DNA from: UBA4720 sp038227135
GTDB taxonomy: Bacteria; Gemmatimonadota; Gemmatimonadetes; Gemmatimonadales; Gemmatimonadaceae
Length of the DNA stretch: 64,000 nucleotides
Reading direction: 5' to 3'
Assembly: GCA_038227135.1 (NCBI GenBank)
Contig: JBBRQC010000002.1
Span: 62,001-126,000, forward strand
Positions 47,265 to 56,042 of this stretch are shown here, one piece after another (position 1 is the first letter of the stretch; the number at the start of each line of letters is the position of its first letter). A model generated the notes under the pieces. The model worked only from the letters and a program-made list of their open reading frames with translations, was not told the origin of the DNA and searched no databases. Made by a program: the position numbers and the translations under genes.

Positions 47265-47446
47265 TGCAACTGAACGGGTGCGAGTTGTCAGCGGCGTAGG
47301 TGTCAGGCGCCAGTTCACGACGCCCAGACGTGCCTCCCTGACGTTCGGAGTAACTGCTTGTGCCGTTACGCCACCGGTAAGGTCCCGACGTAGTGAACTC
47401 GGGTCTCGATTCTATGCTGCTAACAACTCGCACCCGTTCAGTTGCA
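47265..47446. mobile_element. MITE-like element with 31-bp terminal inverted repeats
   Basis: Arms at 47265-47295 and 47416-47446 match at 29 of 31 positions in inverted orientation. The outer end is TGCAACTGAACGGGTGCGAG. The 120-bp interior has a smaller inverted repeat (AGTTCAC with GTGAACT) and no gene. The total length is 182 bp. No target duplication is evident. It could also be a large foldback RNA or DNA structure. It is not an integron attC site, because the arms face the wrong way. Confidence 0.5.
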
Positions 47447-47465
47447 TTTGAGCGCCGAGCAGCCG

Positions 47466-48917
47466 CTAGTGCGGCCGAATCGCACCATGCAAACGGGCGA
47501 CAGCATCAATTGAATCGTACGCCGCGCGCTTGACCATCGTACGCGGCGCGATCTCCGGTCCGATCTCGAGCAGCGCGTCCGTCGCGGAATTGTAGCGCGG
47601 CCAGCGCGGCCACTTGCCCGCGCTCGGCCCGCTGTTCGGGTCGCCCGTCGTCGCGAACGAGTACCAGTAGTCGCTCATCGCCGCTGCCACCGTCGAATCG
47701 TACGGCGCCGAGCCCGCGCTTTCCTGCAGCGGATGCGGGCGCCCGAAGACGAAGGTGATCTCCGCGCTGTGGTAGGCGCCACGCGCGCGGTTTGCGCTGT
47801 CTTCGCCGATGCGCGAGAACATGTACACGTAGGTCGGCACTCCACGCGCGGACATCAGACGTGCGAACGTGCGAGTCGGCGCGCCCATCCACTCGTCGCC
47901 CTCGTCGCGATTGGTGCCGGCGATGACGGGGACGAGATTCGCTGCCCCGCTCGCCAGGGTGGTGTCGACCGCGTGAGGCAGCACCCACCCGTCGATGACC
48001 GGCCAGAACATCGGCTGACCCTGTGGACCGACGCGGAGTGAAGCAGCGAGCACCGTGTCAGCTTTGAGCGCGCGAAGCTGACGCGCCGCCTCGATGCCAG
48101 ATCCGTGCACGTGCAGTGACTCGGCCAGCTGCATCCCGACCTTCTGGGCCTCGCCCCTCGAACCGACTCCAGTGCCGACACCCGTTCCGCTCTCCAATAT
48201 CGCCCGCTGAAAGAGTCCTTTTGCCAGCGGCGACGTGATCAGCGAGCCGACGCTCATTCCCCCGGCCGATTCACCGAAGATCGTGACGCGCGACGGATCG
48301 CCGCCGAAGCGCGCGATGTTGCGCTGCACCCACCGCAACGCTGCGATCTGGTCGAGGAGTCCGTAGTTGCCGGCGGAGTGGTGGGGTGACTCGGCGGCAA
48401 ACGCGGGGTGTGCAAGAAAGCCGAAGGCGCCGAGCCGATAGTTGACCGTGACGACGACCGCGCCCTTTTGCGCGAGCCGCGCACCGTTGTGGCGTTCTTC
48501 ACCTCCGAATCCTGCAAAGAAACCTCCGCCGTGAATCCACACCATCACCGGTCGGCGGGAAGCGTTCTTGTCCAGCGAGTTCGTCCAGACGTTGAGATAA
48601 AGGCAATCCTCCGATACGCCGGCGGCGAACGGATCGATGTCTCCGTACGGCTGGTGCTGTACGCAGTTGTGACCGAGCTTGCTCGCGGGGCGAATACCGG
48701 TCCAGGACTTTGCCGCCTGCGGCGGTTTCCAGCGGAGAGCGCCAACCGGCGGCGCAGCGTAAGGAATTCCGCGAAAGACTTTCACCTTGGCGGTATCGAG
48801 GCCTTCGAGAATTCCGGTATCGATGGTGACGCGTGGAGGAACCGCGCGGTGCGCGCCGATGAAACCCGAGAAGATGGCGCTGGCGGCGACGGCGACCGGG
48901 AGGGATAGACGTATCAT
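47466..48917 (-). CDS. Type B carboxylesterase, secreted
   Basis: A 483-residue alpha/beta hydrolase with an N-terminal signal. The oxyanion-hole motif is HGGGF (129-133), and Ser217 lies in the nucleophile elbow FGESAGG. The acid is near NRDEGDEW and the catalytic His is in YHSAEITFVFG. EDCLYLNVW is the family hallmark. It hydrolyses carboxylic esters; the natural substrate is unknown. Confidence 0.93.
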   Translation of the reverse strand: MIRLSLPVAVAASAIFSGFIGAHRAVPPRVTIDTGILEGLDTAKVKVFRGIPYAAPPVGALRWKPPQAAKSWTGIRPASKLGHNCVQHQPYGDIDPFAAGVSEDCLYLNVWTNSLDKNASRRPVMVWIHGGGFFAGFGGEERHNGARLAQKGAVVVTVNYRLGAFGFLAHPAFAAESPHHSAGNYGLLDQIAALRWVQRNIARFGGDPSRVTIFGESAGGMSVGSLITSPLAKGLFQRAILESGTGVGTGVGSRGEAQKVGMQLAESLHVHGSGIEAARQLRALKADTVLAASLRVGPQGQPMFWPVIDGWVLPHAVDTTLASGAANLVPVIAGTNRDEGDEWMGAPTRTFARLMSARGVPTYVYMFSRIGEDSANRARGAYHSAEITFVFGRPHPLQESAGSAPYDSTVAAAMSDYWYSFATTGDPNSGPSAGKWPRWPRYNSATDALLEIGPEIAPRTMVKRAAYDSIDAVARLHGAIRPH

Positions 48918-49040
48918 GGAGGACTAATATGCTCATCTGACGCCTGCAGGCCAGCTTGACCATCCCTGCCCTATCCTCGGGCGCTCGATTGGGCTATAGC
49001 TGAGGTCGATCCGTAGGCCTACCCGATTCAAAGAGGCAGT

Positions 49041-49859
49041 ATGAAGAGACTTATTGCAGCGGCTGCGATTCTTTTTGCCGCGGCACCCGCATTCGCCCAG
49101 TGCACCGATGCGGAGAAGAAAGCGCTCGAAACCTTCGACCATGCGTGGGGCGATGCAACCAATCGCGGCGACAAGGCTGCGATGGCAACGTTCTTCGCTG
49201 ACGACTACCAGGGATTTACAGCTGGCGGAACACAGGGAAGGACGGCGGCGATCGATGCCGCGGCGCGCGCTGCCGAGCAGAATCGCGCCAATCCTGCTGA
49301 TGCTCCACGACCGGACTTCGGTTCATACAGCTTCTCCTGCACTCCAAACACGGCGACGATAACTCACCGCACCACCGTCAGCGCCCGGGTCGACGGAAAG
49401 GATCAGACCTTCTACAATCGCAGCGTTCATTTCCTCGAGAAGCGCAATGGCCGCTGGCAGGTTGTCGCGAACGCGGGCGGCCCTCTCGACGATGCGGGCG
49501 TGCTGGCCTACATGGAGCGCGAGTGGAACGACGCTGCGCGCACGCGCGATCGCGCGTGGTTCGAGCGCAACTATGCTTTCGATGTGAGCGACGTCAGCAG
49601 TCGCACCGGCGCGATCATGACCAAAGCACAGGCAGTCAGCGGCGCGGCGACGGCCAAGACTGAGTTCCAGTCTCTCGATCTTTCGGATCTGAATGTCCGG
49701 ACCGAGGGGAACACAGCGATCGTCACCGGTATCAACCACGAGGTGGGGCACGATGCGCAGGGCAAGGCTTTTGATCGCCGCGTGCGCTTCACGGACGTCT
49801 ACATCAAACGCGACGGCCGCTGGCAGGTGTGGGCGACACAGGGAACGACCATTATGTAG
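49041..49859 (+). CDS. Secreted protein with two NTF2/SnoaL-like domains
   Basis: A 272-residue protein with a signal peptide ending AFAQC. Two DUF4440-like cone-shaped domains follow: residues 22-145 (FDHAWGDATNRGDKAAMATFFADDY) and 150-272 (REWNDAARTRDRAWFERNYAF). Each ends with an NGRWQVVA or DGRWQVWA strand. Such domains bind small molecules or act as inactive relatives of enzymes. A strong terminator follows. Confidence 0.82.
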   Translation: MKRLIAAAAILFAAAPAFAQCTDAEKKALETFDHAWGDATNRGDKAAMATFFADDYQGFTAGGTQGRTAAIDAAARAAEQNRANPADAPRPDFGSYSFSCTPNTATITHRTTVSARVDGKDQTFYNRSVHFLEKRNGRWQVVANAGGPLDDAGVLAYMEREWNDAARTRDRAWFERNYAFDVSDVSSRTGAIMTKAQAVSGAATAKTEFQSLDLSDLNVRTEGNTAIVTGINHEVGHDAQGKAFDRRVRFTDVYIKRDGRWQVWATQGTTIM

Positions 49860-49907
49860 AGCGGCGTTATCGTGGCTTGCCACGGATAAGGGAAGCGCAA
49901 AAGACAA

Positions 49908-49935
49908 ACGGGGCGTCGAAAGACGCCCCGTTTTT
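49908..49935 (+). terminator. Rho-independent terminator of the NTF2-like gene
   Basis: ACGGGGCGTC and GACGCCCCGT (10 bp) close a GAAA loop, followed by TTTTT. The core equals that of both pilin terminators. Confidence 0.92.
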
Positions 49936-50054
49936 CCTGGGCCAGGTTCAGTCTTATTATGTGCAGTGGACTGTACTATGGGTGGCAAGACGATCGACCC
50001 TCCAGCAAGTTTGGGCATGCTGAAAGGATTCTTGCGTCTCGAGGGTTATTTCGG

Positions 50055-51710
50055 ATGATCAGTCCGCTCGCCGGCAAGCCGGCCCCGGAATCGATCCTCG
50101 CCAACGTTCCGCGGCTCGTTACCGACTATTACGCGTTCGAGCCGGATCCTGCCGTGGCCGCGCAACGCGTCGCGTTCGGAACTTCGGGCCATCGAGGGAC
50201 GTCGCTCCAATGTGCCTTCAACGAGGAGCACATTCTCGCGATAACGCAGGCGATCTGCATTCATCGCGCGCAGAACAAAATCGACGGGCCACTCTTCCTC
50301 GGCATCGACACCCATGCCCTCTCGGAGCCGGCATTCGCAACTGCGCTCGAGGTTCTGGCGGCTAATAGTGTGGATGTGATGATCGACGATCGCGATGGCT
50401 TCACGCCGACGCCCGTAGTCTCGCACGCGATCCTCACCTACAATCGCGGAAAAACAGCGGGACTCGCCGACGGCATCGTCATCACGCCGTCGCACAATCC
50501 ACCCGAAGACGGCGGCTTCAAGTACAACCCGCCGAGCGGCGGCCCGGCTGATTCCGCGACGACGAAGTGGATTCAGGACACGGCCAACGAATTCATCGCC
50601 GCCGGCCTAAAGGGCGTAAAGCGCATTCCGTTCGCCCGCGCGAAATCGGCGCCGACGACGCACCGCCACAGCTACACGGATGCCTACGTAGGCGACCTAG
50701 CAAACGTCATCGACTTCGACGCAATTCGCGGCGCTGCTCTCGCGCTCGGCGTCGATCCACTCGGCGGCGCCGGCGTGAGATACTGGGACGTCATCGCCGA
50801 GCGTTACAAGGTTCCGCTGACGGTGGTGAATGAAGTGGTGGACGCCACGTTCCGGTTCATGACCGTGGACTGGGATGGCAAAATCAGAATGGACTGCTCG
50901 TCACCCTACGCGATGGCGGGGCTCATCGCCATGAAGGACCGGTTCGACGTCGCGTGGGCGTGCGACACGGACCACGACCGGCATGGCATCGTCGCGCGGA
51001 GCACCGGGTTGCTCAATCCCAATCACTACCTCTCCGTCGCCATCGAGTACCTGTTCACGCACCGACCCGGCTGGTCGAAGAGCGCCGCGGTGGGCAAGTC
51101 CGTCGTCTGCAGCAGCATGATCGATCGCGTGGCGAAGGGAATCGGCCGAGCGCTCAAGGAAACCCCCGTCGGCTTCAAGTGGTTCGTCGACGGACTTCAC
51201 GATGGCTCACTCGGCTTCGGCGGCGAGGAAAGCGCGGGCGCGTCATTTCTGCGTCGCGATGGAACCGTGTGGACGACCGACAAGGACGGAATCATCATGG
51301 GCCTGCTCGCCGCGGAGATGACGGCAGTCACCGGTAAGGATCCGGGCGAGCTCTACCAGGATCTGACGAGACGCTATGGCCAACCCGAATTCGCGCGCAT
51401 CGATGCGCCGGCGACGGCCGAGCAGAAGAGGATTCTCGCTGGGCTCACCGCGAAGGATGTGGCCGAGACACAGCTCGCTGGTGAAAAGATCACCGGCATT
51501 CTGACGACGGCGCCCGGCACCAGCGATCCGATCGGCGGACTCAAGGTGACATCCGAAGGCGGCTGGTTCGCGGCCCGGCCGTCGGGCACCGAAGAGATTT
51601 ACAAGCTGTACGCCGAGAGCTTCAGAGGGTCCGAGCACCTGAAGCTGATTCAGGCAGAGGCGCAGGAGATAGTGCAGCGAGCATTCGGCCCTGCCATTGC
51701 GCAGCGATAG
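50055..51710 (+). CDS. pgm: Alpha-D-glucose phosphoglucomutase
   Basis: A 551-residue enzyme of the E. coli Pgm type that interconverts glucose 1- and 6-phosphate. The phosphoserine is Ser146 in TPSHNPPEDGG, the metal loop is DTDHDRHG (304-311), the sugar loop is GEESAG and the phosphate-binding end is RPSGTEEIYKLYAE. The ATG at 50055 gives the family-typical start (MISPLAGKPAP). The frame is open upstream but overlaps the terminator region. Confidence 0.96.
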   Translation: MISPLAGKPAPESILANVPRLVTDYYAFEPDPAVAAQRVAFGTSGHRGTSLQCAFNEEHILAITQAICIHRAQNKIDGPLFLGIDTHALSEPAFATALEVLAANSVDVMIDDRDGFTPTPVVSHAILTYNRGKTAGLADGIVITPSHNPPEDGGFKYNPPSGGPADSATTKWIQDTANEFIAAGLKGVKRIPFARAKSAPTTHRHSYTDAYVGDLANVIDFDAIRGAALALGVDPLGGAGVRYWDVIAERYKVPLTVVNEVVDATFRFMTVDWDGKIRMDCSSPYAMAGLIAMKDRFDVAWACDTDHDRHGIVARSTGLLNPNHYLSVAIEYLFTHRPGWSKSAAVGKSVVCSSMIDRVAKGIGRALKETPVGFKWFVDGLHDGSLGFGGEESAGASFLRRDGTVWTTDKDGIIMGLLAAEMTAVTGKDPGELYQDLTRRYGQPEFARIDAPATAEQKRILAGLTAKDVAETQLAGEKITGILTTAPGTSDPIGGLKVTSEGGWFAARPSGTEEIYKLYAESFRGSEHLKLIQAEAQEIVQRAFGPAIAQR

Positions 51711-51730
51711 CTAATAAGCTATCATACTCA

Positions 51731-52051
51731 ATGGCTCCAAATGATGCCGGTCAGCTCCTGGTGGATGCTCGAACGCGCGCGAATCTCAGTCAGCGCCAAC
51801 TGGCGCGGAAAGCCGGAACTGCGCAATCCGTCGTTGCCCGCATCGAGCTGGGCCAGACGAGTCCGTCGTGGGCCACCCTCTCCCGCCTGCTCGCCGTGGC
51901 TGGATTCACTCTGGCGGCGGCTCTGAAACGGCGGCGCGCCGATCCCCAGGAGCTGGACGACGTCGCGCGCATCCTGAGGCTCACTCCGGAGCAGAGATTG
52001 ATCGAAGTAGCCCGTGCCTCAGCGTTCATTGCCGCGGCGCGGCGTGTCTGA
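51731..52051 (+). CDS. XRE family HTH regulator
   Basis: A 106-residue protein with a helix-turn-helix at 19-58 (LSQRQLARKAGTAQSVVARIE). The C-terminal helix region may contact the partner encoded next. Its last 8 bp overlap the start of the nucleotidyltransferase-like gene. This arrangement is typical of antitoxin-toxin or regulator-NTase pairs. Confidence 0.85.
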   Translation: MAPNDAGQLLVDARTRANLSQRQLARKAGTAQSVVARIELGQTSPSWATLSRLLAVAGFTLAAALKRRRADPQELDDVARILRLTPEQRLIEVARASAFIAAARRV

Positions 52052-52541
52052 CGTCGCGGCGTTCGACCCTGAGCGTCTCTTTCGGGTCCTGCACAAGCAC
52101 AAGGTCCGCTTCGTCCTGATTGGAGCCCTCGCCGCTCGACTGCACGGATTTCCGCGACTCACCGCGGATGCGGGCATCACGCCAGCCGAAGATCGCTTCA
52201 ATCTGGAGCGGCTTGCGACTGCGCTCAAAGAGCTGGACGCAAAGGTCTACACTGAATCAGTCCCCGAGGGGCTGCCATTTGCCCATTCAGCCGCAATGCT
52301 GGGCCGGGCAAGGACGTGGAATCTGGTCACCAACGCCGGCCGGCTCGACATCGCTTTCGCACCGTCGGGCACCACCGGCTATGACGATCTCGCCGCCGGC
52401 GCGGAGCGATTCGAAGCATTCGGTGTGCGCTTCCTCGCGGCGTCCCTCGACGGCATCATCCGCTCCAAGGAAGCCGCGGGCCGCCCAAAGGACGAAGACG
52501 ACGTCGTACTTCTTCGCGCGATCAAGCGCGCGAGAAAATAG
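52044..52541 (+). CDS. Nucleotidyltransferase-fold protein with degraded active site
   Basis: A 165-residue protein. The N-terminal motif LIGALAARLHGFPRLTADAG follows the pattern of minimal NTases and AbiEii-like proteins (GGxA...HG..R.T.D.D). However, the second Gly is Ala and the second catalytic Asp is Gly (Asp42, Gly44). The C-terminus (SKEAAGRPKDEDDVVLLRAI) is typical of the family. It is probably coupled to the XRE gene. The loss of a metal ligand suggests a non-catalytic role. The GTG at 52044 is chosen for the overlap. Confidence 0.72.
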   Translation: MSDVAAFDPERLFRVLHKHKVRFVLIGALAARLHGFPRLTADAGITPAEDRFNLERLATALKELDAKVYTESVPEGLPFAHSAAMLGRARTWNLVTNAGRLDIAFAPSGTTGYDDLAAGAERFEAFGVRFLAASLDGIIRSKEAAGRPKDEDDVVLLRAIKRARK

Positions 52542-52548
52542 GCAACTG

Positions 52549-53511
52549 GTGCAGCTCGGGCTCGGGCTCGCCGCGCTTGGCCGGCCGGGATACGTAACGT
52601 TGAATCACGCGGGCGATCTCGGCGGACGTTACGACCCGTCGAACATGGAATCGCGTGCCCATGCGGTTCTCGATGCCGCGTTCGACGCCGGTATCCGCTA
52701 CATCGATGCGGCGCGATCCTACGGCCGCGCGGAAGATTTTGTCGCGTCATGGCTGCACAAGCGGGCGATCGAGCCAGGTGAAGTTTCGGTGGCGTCGAAG
52801 TGGGGATACACCTACACGGCTGGCTGGTCGACGAGCGCCACGCAGCACGAGGTGAAGGATCACTCCCTCGCAGCATTCGAGCGCCAGCTCGCCGAGAGCG
52901 TCGAACGGCTGGGCCGATACCTATCGCTCTATCAGATCCACTCGGTGACCGCCGAGAGCAGGACGCTCGATGACGACGCCCTCATAGATGCGGTTGCGCG
53001 ATTGCGGGAGAGAGGCATCACTCCCGGGCTGAGTGTCAGCGGACCAGGTCAGGATGTCGCCATTCGGCGCTCTCTCGAAGTGCGTCGCGATGGCGAGCGG
53101 GTCTTCGATTCAGTGCAGGCGACGTGGAACCTTCTCGAGCGGGGTGCGGAGTCGGCGCTCCAGGACGCACACGCCGCCGGCATCAAGGTCGTCGTGAAGG
53201 AATCTCTCGCGAACGGACGCCTGACTCAGGGAAATCGAAATCGAGACGAAGTGCTGTTTCCGGCAGTCGCGCGGATCCGCGAGCTGGCCGAGAGCAGGGG
53301 CACGACCGTCGAGATGCTTGCGCTGAGAGCCGCGCTCGCGCGCCCATGGGCCGATGTCGTGCTGACTGGCGCGGCAGTGGTCGGTCAGATCCAATCCAAC
53401 GTTGCCACGCTCGAGCTTGCCTACGACGACGCGCTGGAGGAACAGCTTCGTTCGGCTTCGGTTGCTTCCGCCGAGTACTGGCGCGCTCGCAGCTCCTTCA
53501 GCTGGAACTGA
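52549..53511 (+). CDS. Aldo/keto reductase
   Basis: A 320-residue TIM-barrel oxidoreductase. The catalytic tetrad is Asp53, Tyr58, Lys84 and His131 (YIDAARSYG, ASKWGY, YQIHS). It would use NADPH on an unknown carbonyl. The GTG at 52549 lies 8 bp after the NTase-like stop, so it may be in the same transcript. The frame is open further upstream but overlaps the previous gene out of phase. Confidence 0.9.
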   Translation: MQLGLGLAALGRPGYVTLNHAGDLGGRYDPSNMESRAHAVLDAAFDAGIRYIDAARSYGRAEDFVASWLHKRAIEPGEVSVASKWGYTYTAGWSTSATQHEVKDHSLAAFERQLAESVERLGRYLSLYQIHSVTAESRTLDDDALIDAVARLRERGITPGLSVSGPGQDVAIRRSLEVRRDGERVFDSVQATWNLLERGAESALQDAHAAGIKVVVKESLANGRLTQGNRNRDEVLFPAVARIRELAESRGTTVEMLALRAALARPWADVVLTGAAVVGQIQSNVATLELAYDDALEEQLRSASVASAEYWRARSSFSWN

Positions 53512-53587
53512 TACCCTCCGGCGAAAACATCCGTTGGCTCCGCCGGTAGCCCTCCGATACATTTGACCGGCCCCCAATGGGAGATTC

Positions 53588-56038
53588 TTGACCGATTTAA
53601 AGGAGCAGCTCCAACAAACCCTGGGGAGCAGCTACACCCTCGAGCGTGAGCTGGGCGGGGGCGGCATGTCGCGTGTGTTCGTGGCCGAGGAAACGTCCCT
53701 CGGCCGGAAGGTGGTGGTCAAGGTACTTCCCCCCGATCTGGCCGCGACAGTGAACGTCGAAAGATTCCGGCGCGAGATTCAGCTCGCTGCGAGGCTCCAG
53801 CACCCGCACATCGTGCCGGTGCTCGCTGCGGGTATCAGCGAAGGGCTCCCCTACTATACCATGCCCCTCATCGAGGGCGAATCGCTGCGCGCCAGGCTTG
53901 CCCGCTCCGGTGAATTGCCCGTGTCGGAGGCAGCGAAAATACTTCGCGATGTGCTGAGCGCGCTTTCTTACGCGCACGAACACGGCGTCGTGCACCGCGA
54001 CATAAAGCCGGACAACGTTCTGCTCACTGGAAATCATGCAGTGGTCGCCGATTTCGGCGTGGCAAAAGCGTTGAGCGCCGCTACGAATCCCGGTTCCTCG
54101 CTGACCTCGCTCGGTGTCGCCCTCGGGACGCCGGCGTACATGGCGCCCGAACAGGCGGCGGCTGATCCGGCGACAGATCATCGCGCCGACCTCTATGGCG
54201 TTGGCGCAATGGCGTACGAGATGTTGACGGGACATCAGGTATTCAGCGCGCGGTCACCGCAGGCGATGCTTGCGGCTCACGCAATCGAGAAACCGGAACC
54301 GATAGATAAGCGGCGACCCTCCGTGCCGGCCTCGCTCTCTGCGCTCGTCATGCGCGCGCTGGAAAAGCACGCCGCCGATCGGCCGCAGTCAGCGGGCGAG
54401 ATGCTGGCCGGCCTCGAGGCTGCTGTCACGCCGAGCGGAGCGACACCACCGACCACAATGCGTCCAGCTACGACGTCGTTCTGGTCATGGTCCAGGGCCG
54501 CGGTAGCGCTGACGATCGTCGTCGTCGCGATAGCCGGAACGCTTTACACCTACCGGTCGCGTGGCCGGTCCGTAGGCACTGGCGCGACCGACTCACCGGG
54601 GTCGACTGGGTCGCCAGTCAACGCTGTCGCCGTCATACCGTTCGCGAATACAGGGGGCGATCCGCGAGACGAATACTTCTCCGATGGAATGACGGACGAG
54701 CTGGCACACGCGTTGTCACGGCTGCCGCACGTGAGAGTGGCGGGACGCAGCTCCTCGTATTCGTACAAGGGGAAGCCTATTCCGGCGCAGGAAATCGGCC
54801 GGGCGTTGAACGTCTCCGCTGTGGTGGAAGGCAGCGTTCGCCGCGCGGGGCAGCGAGTGCGGGTGATCGCGCAGCTCACGAATGCCGCGGATGGCCGAGT
54901 GATGTGGTCTGACGCCTTCGAGAGCAGTGCCAGCGATCTCTTTCAGATTCAAGATGATTTTACCAGAGAAATCGTTCAGGCTTTAACCCCCGCTCTTGGT
55001 GGCGGCGCCGCTGCGGTCGCCGCCAGCAACAGCCGGGGGACAACCGATCCCGAAGCGTACGAGCTCTATCTCAAAGGCCGGTACTTCTTCGCCAAGCGTG
55101 GAACCGCGGGGCTCAAACGCGCGATCGCGTACTTTGGTCAGGCTGCGACGAGAGATCGGAACTTTGCGAGGGCGCGAGCCGGCATGAGCATGGCCTACTC
55201 GGTGCTGGGTGGGTACCAGGCCTCGGATACGACTCCTGCCTTGGCAATGGAGAACGCGCGATTGGCAGTGGCGCTCGACTCCACTCTCGGCGACGCCCAC
55301 CTGGCTCTGGCGAATGCATTCTGCAGCGCAACACAGCTTGAAGACGCGGACGCGGAATTCCGCCGTGCGCTGAAGCTGCAGCCGGATGATCCAACGACAC
55401 ACCAATGGTATGGCGACAACCTGGAAGTACTGGGGCGCGTGCAGGACGCGCTGGCAGAGGAAAAGCGCGCGTCGGCGCTCGATCCGCTGTCAGCGGTCAT
55501 CACGCACGAAGTCTCTTACGCTTTGTATCTGAACCGACGCTTCGATGAGGCGGTCTCGTGGGGGGCCAGGGCAGTGGAGCTCGACTCGACGCTGACCATC
55601 GCGCGGCAGCAGCTTGCGCTCAACCTGGTGCAAGCGCACCGTCCGGCGGAAGCGGTGAAAGTCGTCGAGCGCGCCTACGCTTTCGAGCCCGCTCAACTTG
55701 GAACGCTCGGCGTCCTGGTGTTCGCGTACGCGGCAAGCGGTCGCTGGGAAGATGCCCGGCGAGTTCATAGAGCAGCCCCAGCGAAAACCGGGAAAATTCC
55801 GGATTTCGATGAAGTCATCGCGCGCCTATCGGTCGGCGACCGGGAAGGTGCGATGGACACCTTCGAGCACCTGACCAGAAACGGCTTCGATCAGATACCG
55901 TATGGCTGTGATCCGCAATACGATCCGTTGCACTCGGAACCGCGCTTCATTGCAATCATGCGTCGCTTTGGCGCGGGGGTCTGCGCAGTGACGACGCCCG
56001 AGCCAATCAAGCCGCCGCCGGCTGGGTTCAGCCTGTAA
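53588..56038 (+). CDS. Membrane Ser/Thr protein kinase with FlgO-like and TPR regions
   Basis: An 816-residue protein. The kinase domain has GGGGMSRVFVAE, Lys45, HRDIKPDNVL (Asp138), DFGVAK (155-157) and GTPAYMAPEQ. A membrane helix lies at 303-322, then a FlgO-like domain (from VNAVAVIPFANTGGDPRDEYF, given in part) and TPR repeats to the C-terminus. The C-terminal half would be outside the cytoplasm. The TTG start has GGGAG 6 bp upstream. It is a paralogue of the soluble kinase at 43436. Confidence 0.92.
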   Translation: MTDLKEQLQQTLGSSYTLERELGGGGMSRVFVAEETSLGRKVVVKVLPPDLAATVNVERFRREIQLAARLQHPHIVPVLAAGISEGLPYYTMPLIEGESLRARLARSGELPVSEAAKILRDVLSALSYAHEHGVVHRDIKPDNVLLTGNHAVVADFGVAKALSAATNPGSSLTSLGVALGTPAYMAPEQAAADPATDHRADLYGVGAMAYEMLTGHQVFSARSPQAMLAAHAIEKPEPIDKRRPSVPASLSALVMRALEKHAADRPQSAGEMLAGLEAAVTPSGATPPTTMRPATTSFWSWSRAAVALTIVVVAIAGTLYTYRSRGRSVGTGATDSPGSTGSPVNAVAVIPFANTGGDPRDEYFSDGMTDELAHALSRLPHVRVAGRSSSYSYKGKPIPAQEIGRALNVSAVVEGSVRRAGQRVRVIAQLTNAADGRVMWSDAFESSASDLFQIQDDFTREIVQALTPALGGGAAAVAASNSRGTTDPEAYELYLKGRYFFAKRGTAGLKRAIAYFGQAATRDRNFARARAGMSMAYSVLGGYQASDTTPALAMENARLAVALDSTLGDAHLALANAFCSATQLEDADAEFRRALKLQPDDPTTHQWYGDNLEVLGRVQDALAEEKRASALDPLSAVITHEVSYALYLNRRFDEAVSWGARAVELDSTLTIARQQLALNLVQAHRPAEAVKVVERAYAFEPAQLGTLGVLVFAYAASGRWEDARRVHRAAPAKTGKIPDFDEVIARLSVGDREGAMDTFEHLTRNGFDQIPYGCDPQYDPLHSEPRFIAIMRRFGAGVCAVTTPEPIKPPPAGFSL

Positions 56039-56042
56039 CGCT

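Noticed and set aside
47265..47446. Integron attC site
   Set aside because: The arms are inverted relative to attC layout, the RYYYAAC/GTTRRRY ends are missing and no integrase is present.
52120..52548. N-terminal extension of the aldo/keto reductase
   Set aside because: It overlaps the nucleotidyltransferase-like gene in another frame and is not conserved with reductases.
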